This document shows, in pieces, positions 1 through 8,655 of a DNA stretch of 64,000 bases. How positions within the stretch are numbered: the stretch's first letter is position 1; every line of letters starts with the position of its first letter. Position numbers and translations under genes: made by a program. Location: assembly GCF_900155645.1 (NCBI RefSeq), contig NZ_LT706985.1, forward strand, positions 1,286,050-1,350,049, given 5' to 3'. This DNA is from Vaginimicrobium propionicum (GTDB lineage: Bacteria > Actinomycetota > Actinomycetes > Propionibacteriales > Propionibacteriaceae). The notes below the pieces were generated by a model, which worked only from the letters and a program-made list of their open reading frames with translations, was not told the origin of the DNA and did not search any database.

Positions 1-312
1 GCCCAGCAGAGCGGTAAACAGACGAGGAACATCAGCTCCAATACTCACCGCAGGTAAGGCGAGAGTTGCTGCATATGTTGCGACACCTTGATCGTCCGTA
101 ACTAAATCGCTGGGATCTAAGCTCGTAATGTCGACGACTTCACCTTGATATTTGTCAATCATTTCCTTTGTCAAGCCAGGTACTTCTACCCATGTTCCAA
201 TGGTTTGGCCTACAGCAAAGGCTCGAACTTTTTCTAATGGGTCAACATTGGCGGGGATGGAAAAGGTGTATGTCGCGAGAACCGCATCATTCTTGTTATA
301 CGCCTGGGACAT
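1..312 (-). CDS. RuBisCO-like protein (RLP), N-terminal part, cut by window edge
   Basis: The minus-strand frame opens with ATG at 312 and stays open to base 1, giving 104 residues. A strong ribosome site (AGAAGGAG) lies just upstream. The reading matches the N-terminal domain of the RuBisCO large-subunit family: a VLATYTFSIP strand near residue 11, then GQTIGTWVEVPGLT at residues 35-48, YQGEVVDI near 54, and LPAVSIGADVPRLFTALLG at the cut end. In RLPs this domain precedes the catalytic TIM barrel, which lies outside the window, so the active-site residues cannot be read. Form IV RLPs in sugar-acid clusters act on phosphorylated oxo-acids (for example the apionate-pathway OiaX/OiaD group); this is known of relatives, not shown here. 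The neighbours (PdxA2, ketose kinase, xylose-isomerase-like protein) favour such a role over carbon fixation. Confidence 0.85.
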   Translation of the reverse strand, partial: MSQAYNKNDAVLATYTFSIPANVDPLEKVRAFAVGQTIGTWVEVPGLTKEMIDKYQGEVVDITSLDPSDLVTDDQGVATYAATLALPAVSIGADVPRLFTALLG

Positions 313-418
313 GTTACTCCTTCTCATCACTGAAAATGTTACATATCATGATACATAAACCGTCATTCATGTGATAACAATACATGAAAATTGTTATATT
401 TTGGTATTAAGCCCATCA
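313..418. promoter_or_regulatory. Divergent promoter region with inverted repeats
   Basis: This 106-bp AT-rich gap separates the divergent RLP and metallo-hydrolase genes. It holds a perfect 10-bp palindrome TATCATGATA at 344-353 and an inverted repeat TTCATGT-N9-ACATGAA at 366-388. Both are candidate operators for a regulator shared by the two genes. The regulator is not identified. Confidence 0.45.
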
Positions 419-1504
419 ATGAGTAAGGATAAATCTGTGGAAACGGTTGATACACACATTGTTCTTCTCGGTACAGCAGGCGGCGCAGTCACATGGGGCT
501 CTGCGGGCACGTCTACTGCATGCCGATACGGGACTTCGACAGCTCTAGTCGTTGCTGGAAAGATTTATATTGTCGATTTCGGCATGGGGGTTGCTCGGCA
601 GCTAACCAGGGCAAATCCCCTGGGGCGTCCTGAAGCGAAAATTTTTGAAGATCTGCAAGCAATGTTTATTACACATATGCATTCTGATCACACCTTGGAT
701 CTGTCAAACCTATTGTTATGTGGATACAACCAAGGGTGGCCGTCGCATCGAGTTGAGGTTTATGGCCCATGGGACAGAGTTCTTAGCCCTCATCTTTACT
801 CAGACTTGCCAGAGTCAGACGTGTGGACACCAGGTGCTGAAAAATTTGTGGATAATCTACTGTCCGCATTCGAGGCCGAAACTCTCGACAGAGTTTATGG
901 CGCAAAGAAACGTGATCCGCACGACATGCTCGTCGGGGTCAACGTCCAACGTCCCAGGATAATCGGGCGTGACGCTCATGGGGACTTTAACCAATCCGGG
1001 AATTCTGATTCTCAGATGAACCTGGGGCACCTGGAAACACCTGTAGATCCGTTCTTTGTGTATGAAGACGATCGAGTACACGTGAGCGCAACATTGACAG
1101 AACATGGATCCATGTACCCTGCATTCGCCTACCGCTTTGACACAGATGACGGATCGGTAGTCTTTTCAGGTGATACTGGGCCTTCTGAGAACGTAATTCG
1201 GCTTGCCACAAATGCCGATGTGCTAGTTCATGAAGTAATCGACCCAAACTATGCTCGGTGGCAATTCGGAAATCCTCCGTACACCCCCAAGCAGCAACAA
1301 GCGCTTGACGTAGTATTTCAGAAACACTGTTCGGTTGAAGTTGTGGGGGCGATTGCCCAACGCTGTTCAGTGCGAACATTGGTACTAAACCATTTTGTTC
1401 CAGGCAATCTGCCACAAGGGTCATGGGCGTCAAAAGTGACAGGCTTCGACGGGCATGTCATCGAAGGTCGCGACCTAGACACCGTGCACCTTGCCAACGT
1501 TTAG
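419..1504 (+). CDS. MBL-fold metallo-hydrolase (GntH-like / RNase Z-like family)
   Basis: A 361-residue protein starting at ATG 419; a longer reading from GTG 371 is possible but has no better ribosome site. The metal-binding motif HMHSDH is at residues 86-91. A later SGDTG (second metal-bridging aspartate) and a C-terminal LNHF histidine complete the zinc site of the metallo-beta-lactamase fold. The N-terminal LLGTAGG and GTSTALVV segments resemble proteins annotated as GntH-type MBL hydrolases. The enzyme likely hydrolyses an ester or lactone; the substrate is not evident. It is the only plus-strand gene in the island and is divergent from the RLP, so it may open a sugar-acid lactone for the same pathway (inference). 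Confidence 0.8.
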   Translation: MSKDKSVETVDTHIVLLGTAGGAVTWGSAGTSTACRYGTSTALVVAGKIYIVDFGMGVARQLTRANPLGRPEAKIFEDLQAMFITHMHSDHTLDLSNLLLCGYNQGWPSHRVEVYGPWDRVLSPHLYSDLPESDVWTPGAEKFVDNLLSAFEAETLDRVYGAKKRDPHDMLVGVNVQRPRIIGRDAHGDFNQSGNSDSQMNLGHLETPVDPFFVYEDDRVHVSATLTEHGSMYPAFAYRFDTDDGSVVFSGDTGPSENVIRLATNADVLVHEVIDPNYARWQFGNPPYTPKQQQALDVVFQKHCSVEVVGAIAQRCSVRTLVLNHFVPGNLPQGSWASKVTGFDGHVIEGRDLDTVHLANV

Positions 1505-1558
1505 CAGGGCGCGCGCAACACGTAATATCTGCGCAAGTTAATCGAACGCTTCGAGCCA

Positions 1559-1837
1559 CTATGCACAGCCGGAGAACCTTGGCAGCCAAGCTATCCAGCT
1601 TGAATACGCATTGCGCAAGACAGCGAGAAAAACATCTAGAATGCTGCTCTGCACGTTACTGAACGAGAGAATGTAGCTGCCTGTTTCCATAAGAGGATGA
1701 ATTATGCCGATGCAAACTTCAACTAAGCTCCGAAGAGCACCGGCATAACTGATTATTTTACGTGAGCCAAATTTGTCCAACAGTCACCCGCCGGAAATTT
1801 GGAATAACAAATAAATCCCGAAGAAAGTACCTAATAT
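1559..1837 (-). pseudogene. Remnant of an MFS transporter gene
   Basis: Translating the minus strand between 1837 and about 1735 gives GTFFGIYLLFQISGG, a TGA stop at 1784-1786, then LLDKFGSRKIISYAG. This is the MFS signature around loop 2-3 (QIPGG-x-L-x-D-x-FG-x-R-K), interrupted by the stop. Further downstream the reading stays open to 1559 but no longer looks like a transporter. The 525-bp gap 1505-2029 holds nothing else recognisable. It is a decayed relative of the intact MFS gene nearby, not a functional gene. Confidence 0.6.
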
Positions 1838-2029
1838 CTATCCTCTAGCTCCTAGAGTTATATGAAGATCCTGAGACATATAAAGTTAGGCAATGGAAAG
1901 GGCGGCACGATCGATAGAACTAAGCAAAGTTATAATTTGTGACACCCCCAAATCTCGGAACCTAAAGCGTGATTCCTTATCAGCTGGCTTGCGATTCGCT
2001 TGACCACGCCTGTCATTAGTTGACATTAT

Positions 2030-3031
2030 TCAGAATCCCTTGCGCGAATTTGCGACATTTTTCCCTAAATTGACCGCAATATTAAAAGCACGCTGAGTTG
2101 GTCCTAGAGAAGCCTTATTTTGACCGACAATGTTGTATGCCGTTCCATGAGCCGGAGTCGCAATGGGGACGGGCAGCCCACCCTGAACAGTGACACCGCC
2201 ATCGAATCCCATTAGCTTCATGGCGATTTGCCCTTGGTCATGGTACATGGTCACGACCCCGTCATAGTCGCCGTTACGGGCTGCGATGAATATCGTGTCA
2301 CACGGGAACGGTCCAGCCGCGTTTATGCCGTCTACCTGAGCCAACTTCACACCCGGAGCGATGTGATCAATCTCCTCGCGTCCAAATTGACCATTTTCAC
2401 CGGCGTGTGGATTCAAAGCACACACCGCCAACCTAGGTTTTTCAACGCCATTGCCTTTAATAACGTTGTCAAGCAGCTTGATGGCCTCATAGACCGAACG
2501 AGCATTAATTCGTCTCGGCACATCTGCAATTGAGCAGTGCGAAGTGACCCGGCTAGTGGTCAGATTCTCCACAAAGTTCAGCTCAGAGGTAGTGCCGTCA
2601 TAACCAAGTTCTTTGGCGAACCAACGCAACTCATCCTCTTCATGCATTCCAGCGTCATGAAGTGCTGTCTTGTTCAACGAGAGGAACATAATGGCGTCGG
2701 CTTCGCCCTTCTTATACATGTCCAGACAATCCAACAAATCTTGCATAACTCGCCTACCGCCAGCGATTGACGTCCTCCCACGCTCTACGGGCTGATCGGC
2801 ATACTTTGAACCAACTAATGTAACCTTCCCCGGCGTCGGTTCGGTAGCAGTTGGCACTTCCACACCCACTTCGGCCGAAAAATGATCGACCTCCGCTTGT
2901 GAAGCGAGTAGCCGGATATCGGCACGATTTCGATTGTCCTCTATATCCAAAAGTTTCATAGCTAGTTCAGGACCGACTCCTGACAAATCGCCAAGAGTTA
3001 AAGCTAGTTTTGGCAGACTAGATGCAGACAT
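2030..3031 (-). CDS. pdxA2: PdxA2-type 4-phospho-sugar-acid dehydrogenase
   Basis: A 333-residue protein of the PdxA family of NAD-dependent dehydrogenases. Seen in order: an N-terminal LTLGDLSGVGPE (family GDP-x-GIGPE), CALNPHAGENGQFGREE in the middle, then YDGVVTMYHDQGQIAMK and ATPAHGTAYNIVG near the C-terminus, with the substrate- and metal-binding histidines. The start at 3031 is chosen because AGGAAGGA lies upstream; a TTG at 3055 would place that ribosome site inside the gene. True PdxA oxidises 4-phosphohydroxythreonine; the PdxA2 branch oxidises 4-phospho-D-threonate or -erythronate with decarboxylation to dihydroxyacetone phosphate. Its place in a transporter- and kinase-rich island, with no vitamin B6 genes, supports the PdxA2 role. 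No DUF1537 kinase partner is seen in the window. Confidence 0.85.
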   Translation of the reverse strand: MSASSLPKLALTLGDLSGVGPELAMKLLDIEDNRNRADIRLLASQAEVDHFSAEVGVEVPTATEPTPGKVTLVGSKYADQPVERGRTSIAGGRRVMQDLLDCLDMYKKGEADAIMFLSLNKTALHDAGMHEEDELRWFAKELGYDGTTSELNFVENLTTSRVTSHCSIADVPRRINARSVYEAIKLLDNVIKGNGVEKPRLAVCALNPHAGENGQFGREEIDHIAPGVKLAQVDGINAAGPFPCDTIFIAARNGDYDGVVTMYHDQGQIAMKLMGFDGGVTVQGGLPVPIATPAHGTAYNIVGQNKASLGPTQRAFNIAVNLGKNVANSRKGF

Positions 3032-3164
3032 ACCTAATAGATTCCTTCCTAACAAAATAAAAAACGATCAATTGTCATTTACGAATACATTCAATTTTTT
3101 TGAATTATTGCCAGCCCATCACGGGCGAGAATAATGCGAAACACAAAATGCTAAATAAATAATG

Positions 3165-4466
3165 CTAAAGTTCACCAACTTTTTGTGCCTCTTTGCGCTG
3201 GGCAAGTTCCCGTTTAACGGCGGGGGTAAGAAGCACGGCCATAACACCAGCCATCACTACGGAGGCGCCAAACACAACTGTGGCAAAGGGCGTTGACCCG
3301 GTGGCGTCGGTTATCCAACCCCCAACGTATGGACCGAGGAAGCCGCCAAGATTTCCGATACCGTTGATTATTCCGAATCCGGCGCCCACCGCAGCCGGCT
3401 TAACCAAAATTGAGTTCATCGTCCAGTAAGACCCAAAGAAAGAAAGCTGACAGGCTTGAGCGATGGCGAATATCCCAACAATCAGCCAGCGCATATCAGC
3501 GGTGACGAACGTAGATAACGCCAAAATTATGCCGCCGAGAATGAGCGGAACCGCAACACGAAAGTTATATCGTCCGTCCTTGTCAGCACCACGACCGTTT
3601 AAATAGATGGCAATCGCCGTTACTACCGGAGGAATAGCAGACACCAAGCCAACTTCCATATCAGTGGTAAAAGATTGTTTGAGCAGCGTTGGCAGCCACA
3701 TCTGAAGCCCGTAAAAACCGAACCAAACAAAGAATCCCAAGAGCGCCATTAGCCAAACGAATGGTGAACGAACTGCAGCACGCCAGTCAGACTCGACCGC
3801 AGGGCGCTCTTCGGATTTGCGCTTCGTCTCGATTAGTTGACGTTCATCCTGGGATGCCCAACGCGCCTTATCAGGAGTATCGGCACCGAAAGCCCACCAG
3901 ATTGCCAGGCCTAGGATGGGAAGCAGACCTTGGATTATGAATAACAAACGCCAATCACCAAACGACAAGATTAAACCGGCAAATGGGCCGGTGATAAGTG
4001 TCGCAATCGGATTATGCATAATGAAGAATGAATTGGCGCGTGTTTTTTCTGATAGTGAGAACCAGCGATTAATCATAACCATGAGCGCTGGTTGAACGCC
4101 GCCCTCAAAAACACCCAGCAGAAACCGAGCAGCCAAAAGCTGTCCGAAAGAAGTAACAAGACCCTGAGCAATCGCCATAATGCCCCAGAGCACCATAAGA
4201 ATGGTTACGACCTTCTTCGCACTCCATTTTTGAGCCAGGTAGCCACCAGGAACCTGCAATATCAGATATCCGATAAAGAATATGCCTGACGCGAAACCCG
4301 CCTGCGATGCTGACATATTCAAGGCTTCGCGTATTTGAGTTAAACCAAAACCAATGTTGACCCGGTCAATATACGCAATTATATAAATAAACATTATGAC
4401 CGGGATAAGAATTGTCCACCGCCGGTTTAATTTTTTCCGGTCACCTGCGACTACACTAGCATTCAT
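3165..4466 (-). CDS. MFS transporter, anion:cation symporter type
   Basis: A 433-residue, 12-helix major facilitator of the anion:cation symporter family, which takes up sugar acids such as galactarate, tartrate or phthalate. The YIDRVNIGFG motif follows the first helix, VPGGYLAQKW is the loop 2-3 signature, and ARFLLGVFEGG is typical of helix 4-5. The start is supported by GGAGG upstream. It lies 3 bases after the cyclase stop, so the two are probably translated together. It is one of three unrelated uptake systems in the island. Substrate unknown. Confidence 0.85.
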   Translation of the reverse strand: MNASVVAGDRKKLNRRWTILIPVIMFIYIIAYIDRVNIGFGLTQIREALNMSASQAGFASGIFFIGYLILQVPGGYLAQKWSAKKVVTILMVLWGIMAIAQGLVTSFGQLLAARFLLGVFEGGVQPALMVMINRWFSLSEKTRANSFFIMHNPIATLITGPFAGLILSFGDWRLLFIIQGLLPILGLAIWWAFGADTPDKARWASQDERQLIETKRKSEERPAVESDWRAAVRSPFVWLMALLGFFVWFGFYGLQMWLPTLLKQSFTTDMEVGLVSAIPPVVTAIAIYLNGRGADKDGRYNFRVAVPLILGGIILALSTFVTADMRWLIVGIFAIAQACQLSFFGSYWTMNSILVKPAAVGAGFGIINGIGNLGGFLGPYVGGWITDATGSTPFATVVFGASVVMAGVMAVLLTPAVKRELAQRKEAQKVGEL

Positions 4467-4469
4467 GAT

Positions 4470-5162
4470 TTAGGCCTCCAACGCCACAGCTCTAATTGGC
4501 GAACCATCGCAGCCCGTTATCTTTAGAGGCAATCCAAAAAATATGAATCGCTTTTGCCTGAGGGCGCGAAAATTACTTAAATATTCAAATTGGGGAATTC
4601 CGAATCTCAATAATTCTAGGTGACATGCTTCGTCTTCATCTACGTCCTCACTAGAAAGATAATTGGGATCGTAAGCTGCGCGAATACTTCGATCTTGCGG
4701 AAAATCAAATGCAGTCGCTTTTACCTTAAGCTCCCTCAAATAGCGTGCTCCCGACAGACTTACCCAAGGAGATACCGTCCAATATTCCTTAGTGGCGGTC
4801 GGGTGACGGAGCTCTTGATCGGAACGCAAAAGCACAATGTCACCTGCCTGGACCTGTGCGCATTTCGATTCAAGCACTTCGCGATTTATCTCTGCATTGT
4901 CACCAAGATCACTCAAATCTACAACGGTTGCAGAACCCCAAAATGGCTCTAGTCCCATATTGTCGATAGTCGTCATATTCCGGTCAACGTGAAAAGGAGC
5001 ATCGACATGACTAAAACCATGCGACATAATCTTGATTTCCGTCGTATGAAAAACAAACTGGGGTCGTGCAGTATACTTAGAAATTCTAGAAAGCGGAAAT
5101 CTCCAATGGTCTTCTATGGGCATTGACAAATCAACAATCCGCATATTTTCTTTAAGATTCAT
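4470..5162 (-). CDS. Cyclase family protein (KynB / kynurenine-formamidase fold)
   Basis: A 230-residue metal-dependent hydrolase of the cyclase family. The zinc-binding motif SHVDAPFH is at residues 51-58 (His52, Asp54, His58), and a second cluster EDVDEDEACHLE lies near residue 170. Family members hydrolyse formamides, lactones or cyclic amides; those in sugar-acid clusters may act on lactones. The ATG at 5162 is preferred; the reading continues upstream to 5270 but through an intergenic hairpin and without a ribosome site. It is followed after 3 bases by the MFS transporter. Substrate not known. Confidence 0.75.
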   Translation of the reverse strand: MNLKENMRIVDLSMPIEDHWRFPLSRISKYTARPQFVFHTTEIKIMSHGFSHVDAPFHVDRNMTTIDNMGLEPFWGSATVVDLSDLGDNAEINREVLESKCAQVQAGDIVLLRSDQELRHPTATKEYWTVSPWVSLSGARYLRELKVKATAFDFPQDRSIRAAYDPNYLSSEDVDEDEACHLELLRFGIPQFEYLSNFRALRQKRFIFFGLPLKITGCDGSPIRAVALEA

Positions 5163-5230
5163 ATCAACTTCTTTATACGACGATATAAAGTGTTTTATTC
5201 TTTGAGATAGATTAATAATTCGTGCAACCA

Positions 5231-5273
5231 CCATTGGGGAGGCGAATACTCTCGATGATCGCCTCCCCAATGG
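5231..5273 (-). other. Intercistronic perfect hairpin
   Basis: CCATTGGGGAGGCGA at 5231-5245 and its exact complement at 5259-5273 form a 15-bp stem with a 13-base loop. It lies between the tctC stop and the cyclase start. No T-run follows on the minus strand, so it is more likely an RNA-processing or mRNA-end-protecting structure than a full terminator. Confidence 0.6.
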
Positions 5274-5311
5274 GCAGCATTTCCGAAGAATTACAATTGC
5301 CTCAAAGCAAC

Positions 5312-6289
5312 CTACTTGCCTAAACCGGCCTTTAGATCCTTTTCGTAATCTTCCAGATATTTGGAGAAATCGTCACCAAACAAAGTATCGGTTTGCATAT
5401 AATTACTGCTCATATATTCCTTGAATGCATCAGATGCGGTATATTCTTTAGCGGCGCTGATCCAATACTCCTTGGCCTCGTCACTAATACCCCCAGGAGC
5501 AATCACTCCACGGAACTGAGCAAAGGTAACATTGATGCCTTGCTCGATAGTGGTCGGAATGTCCTTCAACTCTTCATATTCATAACGCTTATCGGCGATA
5601 ACACACAATGCTTTCATATCCCCAGACCCAAGCTGACCCATAACTTCACTCGGGTTAGTCAGCGCAACATCGACGTGGCCACCCAGCGCTGCAGCTATGG
5701 CCTCGCCGCCGGATTCGTACGGAACCCGCTGGAAAGTGACATTTTGATCTTTTTCAATCAGGCCAAACTGAATCGCATCATTGCCAGTTACGCCACCCGA
5801 GACGGCAACCTTCACGTCCTTGGTTTTAGCTTCCTTCACTACGTCGGCGCACGTACCAAATGAAGAATCTCTCGGGACGACCATTATTGTGGAGTCCTGA
5901 CCAACCTTCATAATTGGAGTGAACGAACGCCAGCTGAACGGAACATCCTCAGTCAAGGCCAGATTAATCAGCGCGGTTTCTGTAGCAAGCAGATACGAAG
6001 CATCACCTTCGTGACCCATAAAAGCCGCGTAACCAACAGCACCACCGCCGCCCTGTTGGTTCTCTACGCTGATAGTTTTACCAACAATTGGCTCTAGCCC
6101 TGAAGCTATCGCCCGTCCAGACATATCCGAACCACCACCCGGCGCCATTGGCACGATCATGGTTAGCCGGTTGCCTGGATTAAAACTCGCATCCGCTTTT
6201 TCGGAGCTACCTCCGCCTCCGCTGCAAGCCGTCAAAGTCAAGACAGAGGCAGCTAAGATAGCGCCCAACGCGGTGACTTTCTTCATCAT
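5312..6289 (-). CDS. tctC: TctC-type tripartite tricarboxylate transporter binding lipoprotein
   Basis: A 325-residue solute-binding protein. It begins with a lipoprotein signal peptide ending in LTAC (lipid-modified Cys22), followed by a Gly/Ser linker. The mature domain opens with RLTMIVPMAPGGGSD, the usual Bug/TctC strand and carboxylate-binding loop. It binds a carboxylated ligand outside the membrane and hands it to TctA/TctB. The ATG at 6289 has GGGAGG six bases upstream. It is first read after tctB and tctA in the same direction. The ligand is unknown, but TctC proteins bind carboxylic acids, which fits a sugar-acid island. Confidence 0.9.
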   Translation of the reverse strand: MMKKVTALGAILAASVLTLTACSGGGGSSEKADASFNPGNRLTMIVPMAPGGGSDMSGRAIASGLEPIVGKTISVENQQGGGGAVGYAAFMGHEGDASYLLATETALINLALTEDVPFSWRSFTPIMKVGQDSTIMVVPRDSSFGTCADVVKEAKTKDVKVAVSGGVTGNDAIQFGLIEKDQNVTFQRVPYESGGEAIAAALGGHVDVALTNPSEVMGQLGSGDMKALCVIADKRYEYEELKDIPTTIEQGINVTFAQFRGVIAPGGISDEAKEYWISAAKEYTASDAFKEYMSSNYMQTDTLFGDDFSKYLEDYEKDLKAGLGK

Positions 6290-6379
6290 TGTTTTCCTCC
6301 CTAATTGCGCTTCGGCGTCTTTGCCGCAGCCCATTGATTGATTCAGTTGTTTTCTTATTCGCTATTTTTCAACAGGGTT

Positions 6380-7978
6380 TTAGACAGGTTCATTGTCTTG
6401 AGCTTCAGAGTTTTTTGTGGCAATAGTTGATTCCACCGGTTTATTCAGAGCAGAAATATTTGGTTCGCTATTTTCCGGAGAACTCTTTTTCGCATTATTT
6501 CGACTTAACTTGCTCATAAGTTTCTTCATTAATGCCGGGACGGTCATGATCAACACGGTCAGCACTAAAACTGCAAGCGCTAGAGGCTCCCGGAAAATAA
6601 CAGTCAAGTCTCCATTAGCGTAGGCAGAAGTCTGCACTAGGGCTCGTTCCACCATAGGCCCAAGAACTAGGCCGAGGATTAACGGCGCGGTCGGGTAATC
6701 ATATTTCTTAAAGAAGAACCCTGCGACACCAGCGAAAAATAACACCACTAGGGCAAAAATATTGTTGCCAACTGCGAATGCTCCCATTAGCGAGAAGAAG
6801 ATAATCAGCGGATACAAATAGGAATACGGCAGCCTTAGAGCCTGTGCGAACACCGGAGCCAATGGCAAGTTCAATACCAACAAAATCACATTGCCGATAA
6901 AGAAAGATGTCAGCAGACCCCAAACAAGATTTGGCTGAGAGTCGAAAAGCAATGGGCCTGGCTGTAGCCCATACATAACGAAGGCACCCAGTAACACTGC
7001 GGTTGTCGTTCCACCAGGGACGCCCAAGGCCAAGGTTGGTATGAAGTTGGCATTTGCGGCAGCATTGTTGGCGGACTCTGCGGCCGCAACACCCTGAATT
7101 GCGCCTTTGCCAAACATCTTGCGATACGGGCTCACTTGCTTTTCTACTCCATATGCAACAAGAGACGCTAGCGTCGAACCAGCCCCCGGCAAAGTTCCTA
7201 GTAAAAATCCGACTCCAGTGCCACGACCGATAGCTGGCAATGACTCTTTAATGTCTTTTGGTTTTATGACCATGTCACGCATACGTGTGCGTATTGGCTT
7301 TACACCGCCTTGACCAACTTGACTTAAGACTTCTCCGATAGCGAAGACACCGATCATTACCACGACGAAATCAATGCCACCTAGCAATTGAACATTGCCG
7401 AAAGTGAAACGCGATTCAGCGAAGCCTGTGGACATGCCTACTGTGGATAGAAACAGCCCGATGCCCGCCATCATTAAACCTTTAGCTAAGTTTTCACCGG
7501 AAAACGAAATAATGGTTAGCAAACCCATTATCATGATTGCCAGCATTTCTGCAGGGCCGAATTTAAGAGCAAAATGTGCGATTGGAGCCGCCAGCAGCAT
7601 GAGCAGGATTAGCGAAACTATAGCCGCACAGAATGAGCCTATAGCAGCTATAGCTAACGCTTTTCCAGCTTTCCCTTTTCTCGCTAACGCATATCCATCT
7701 ACAACAGTAGCCACAGCATTCGCATCACCTGGAGTTGCAATTAGGACAGCCGCGATAGTGCCGCCATATTGGCAACCATAGTAAATGCCCGCCAGCATAA
7801 TTAGTGCGGTTACTGGATCCATACTGAGTGTGAGCGGCAGAAGAATTGCTACTCCAGTAGTCGCCCCTAAGCCTGGCAACATTCCAATAACTGTGCCCAG
7901 GACAACACCTATTAGACACCAGAGTAGATTCTCAGGAGTTAGCGAAGTACTGAATCCTAAGATAAGATTTTCTAACAT
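6380..7978 (-). CDS. tctA: TctA large membrane subunit of tripartite transporter
   Basis: A 532-residue integral membrane protein of the TctA family, the transport channel of the tripartite tricarboxylate system, with about 12 hydrophobic segments. Typical motifs are GMLPGLGATTGVAILLPLT near residue 33 and GTLPGAGSTLASLVAYGVEK near residue 255, two related half-repeats of the family. The C-terminal 40 residues are hydrophilic and Ser/Asn-rich. AGGGGTTTGAG precedes the ATG. It follows tctB after a few bases. Confidence 0.93.
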   Translation of the reverse strand: MLENLILGFSTSLTPENLLWCLIGVVLGTVIGMLPGLGATTGVAILLPLTLSMDPVTALIMLAGIYYGCQYGGTIAAVLIATPGDANAVATVVDGYALARKGKAGKALAIAAIGSFCAAIVSLILLMLLAAPIAHFALKFGPAEMLAIMIMGLLTIISFSGENLAKGLMMAGIGLFLSTVGMSTGFAESRFTFGNVQLLGGIDFVVVMIGVFAIGEVLSQVGQGGVKPIRTRMRDMVIKPKDIKESLPAIGRGTGVGFLLGTLPGAGSTLASLVAYGVEKQVSPYRKMFGKGAIQGVAAAESANNAAANANFIPTLALGVPGGTTTAVLLGAFVMYGLQPGPLLFDSQPNLVWGLLTSFFIGNVILLVLNLPLAPVFAQALRLPYSYLYPLIIFFSLMGAFAVGNNIFALVVLFFAGVAGFFFKKYDYPTAPLILGLVLGPMVERALVQTSAYANGDLTVIFREPLALAVLVLTVLIMTVPALMKKLMSKLSRNNAKKSSPENSEPNISALNKPVESTIATKNSEAQDNEPV

Positions 7979-7987
7979 CTCAAACCC

Positions 7988-8533
7988 CTAAATTAAACCC
8001 AATATTCCGGTTGGTAATGGAACTTGTAGAGCTACCGAAAACACCAAGTAACCGAATAAAAATGTCGCTACGCAACTAACTAGGGCAGTCCAGATAGGCT
8101 TCTTCTCCACAAAGAACACCAAAACAAAAACCATTAACGTCACCGATAGCAACAATCCAATTAGATAAGCGCACAGCACGACCCCAAGCAAAACGCCAAA
8201 TACCACAGCAACCGAGATATTCTTTTGACGGGTGGTTCTTGAGGATTCTTCTAGGGCGTCCGCGTCTTCAATAGCGTTAACATGTTCTTTGGCCAGTCGC
8301 GGCTTTCTTGCCACAACAAATGCCCGCACGATTTCAACAGCGCTGGCGCACACCGTGAGGAGAGCCGCCACGAACGGCATTAGCCCTGGCCCCACCAGAC
8401 CATTATCTTGCCTAAGGCCATAGCTTAAGGCACCTATCATGATGGCTATACCGATAGCCAAGAATATGCAGCGCATCACCCATGCACCGATATCAACGGC
8501 GGGCACCGCCTCGTCCTTCAACGCTGAAGACAT
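7988..8533 (-). CDS. tctB: TctB small membrane subunit of tripartite transporter
   Basis: A 181-residue protein with four predicted membrane helices and a central hydrophilic loop (about residues 75-100), as in TctB. The start at 8533 (MSSALKDE) is chosen because AGAGGG lies upstream; an ATG at 8560 has no ribosome site. The order tctB, tctA, tctC on the minus strand forms one transport unit. The 122-bp gap to the upstream TIM-barrel gene may hold a promoter, but no clear motif was seen. Confidence 0.85.
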   Translation of the reverse strand: MSSALKDEAVPAVDIGAWVMRCIFLAIGIAIMIGALSYGLRQDNGLVGPGLMPFVAALLTVCASAVEIVRAFVVARKPRLAKEHVNAIEDADALEESSRTTRQKNISVAVVFGVLLGVVLCAYLIGLLLSVTLMVFVLVFFVEKKPIWTALVSCVATFLFGYLVFSVALQVPLPTGILGLI

Positions 8534-8655
8534 GGAACCAATTTCCCTCTCGTGTTTCATTCAGACCGACAACTGAAATAGCCGGTTTGATTCATAATTA
8601 ATTCGCAAACTGTCATTTTTAAGGAATTACGAACTTTGACCAATGGGACATAGAT

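Noticed and set aside
1423..1662. Plus-strand frame after the MBL gene
   Set aside because: It begins inside the MBL gene in another frame, is Arg/Ser-rich by chance, and has no ribosome site.
2030..3031. Vitamin B6 biosynthesis (true PdxA)
   Set aside because: No pdxJ or other B6 genes nearby, and the setting is a catabolic island with transporters and sugar kinases.
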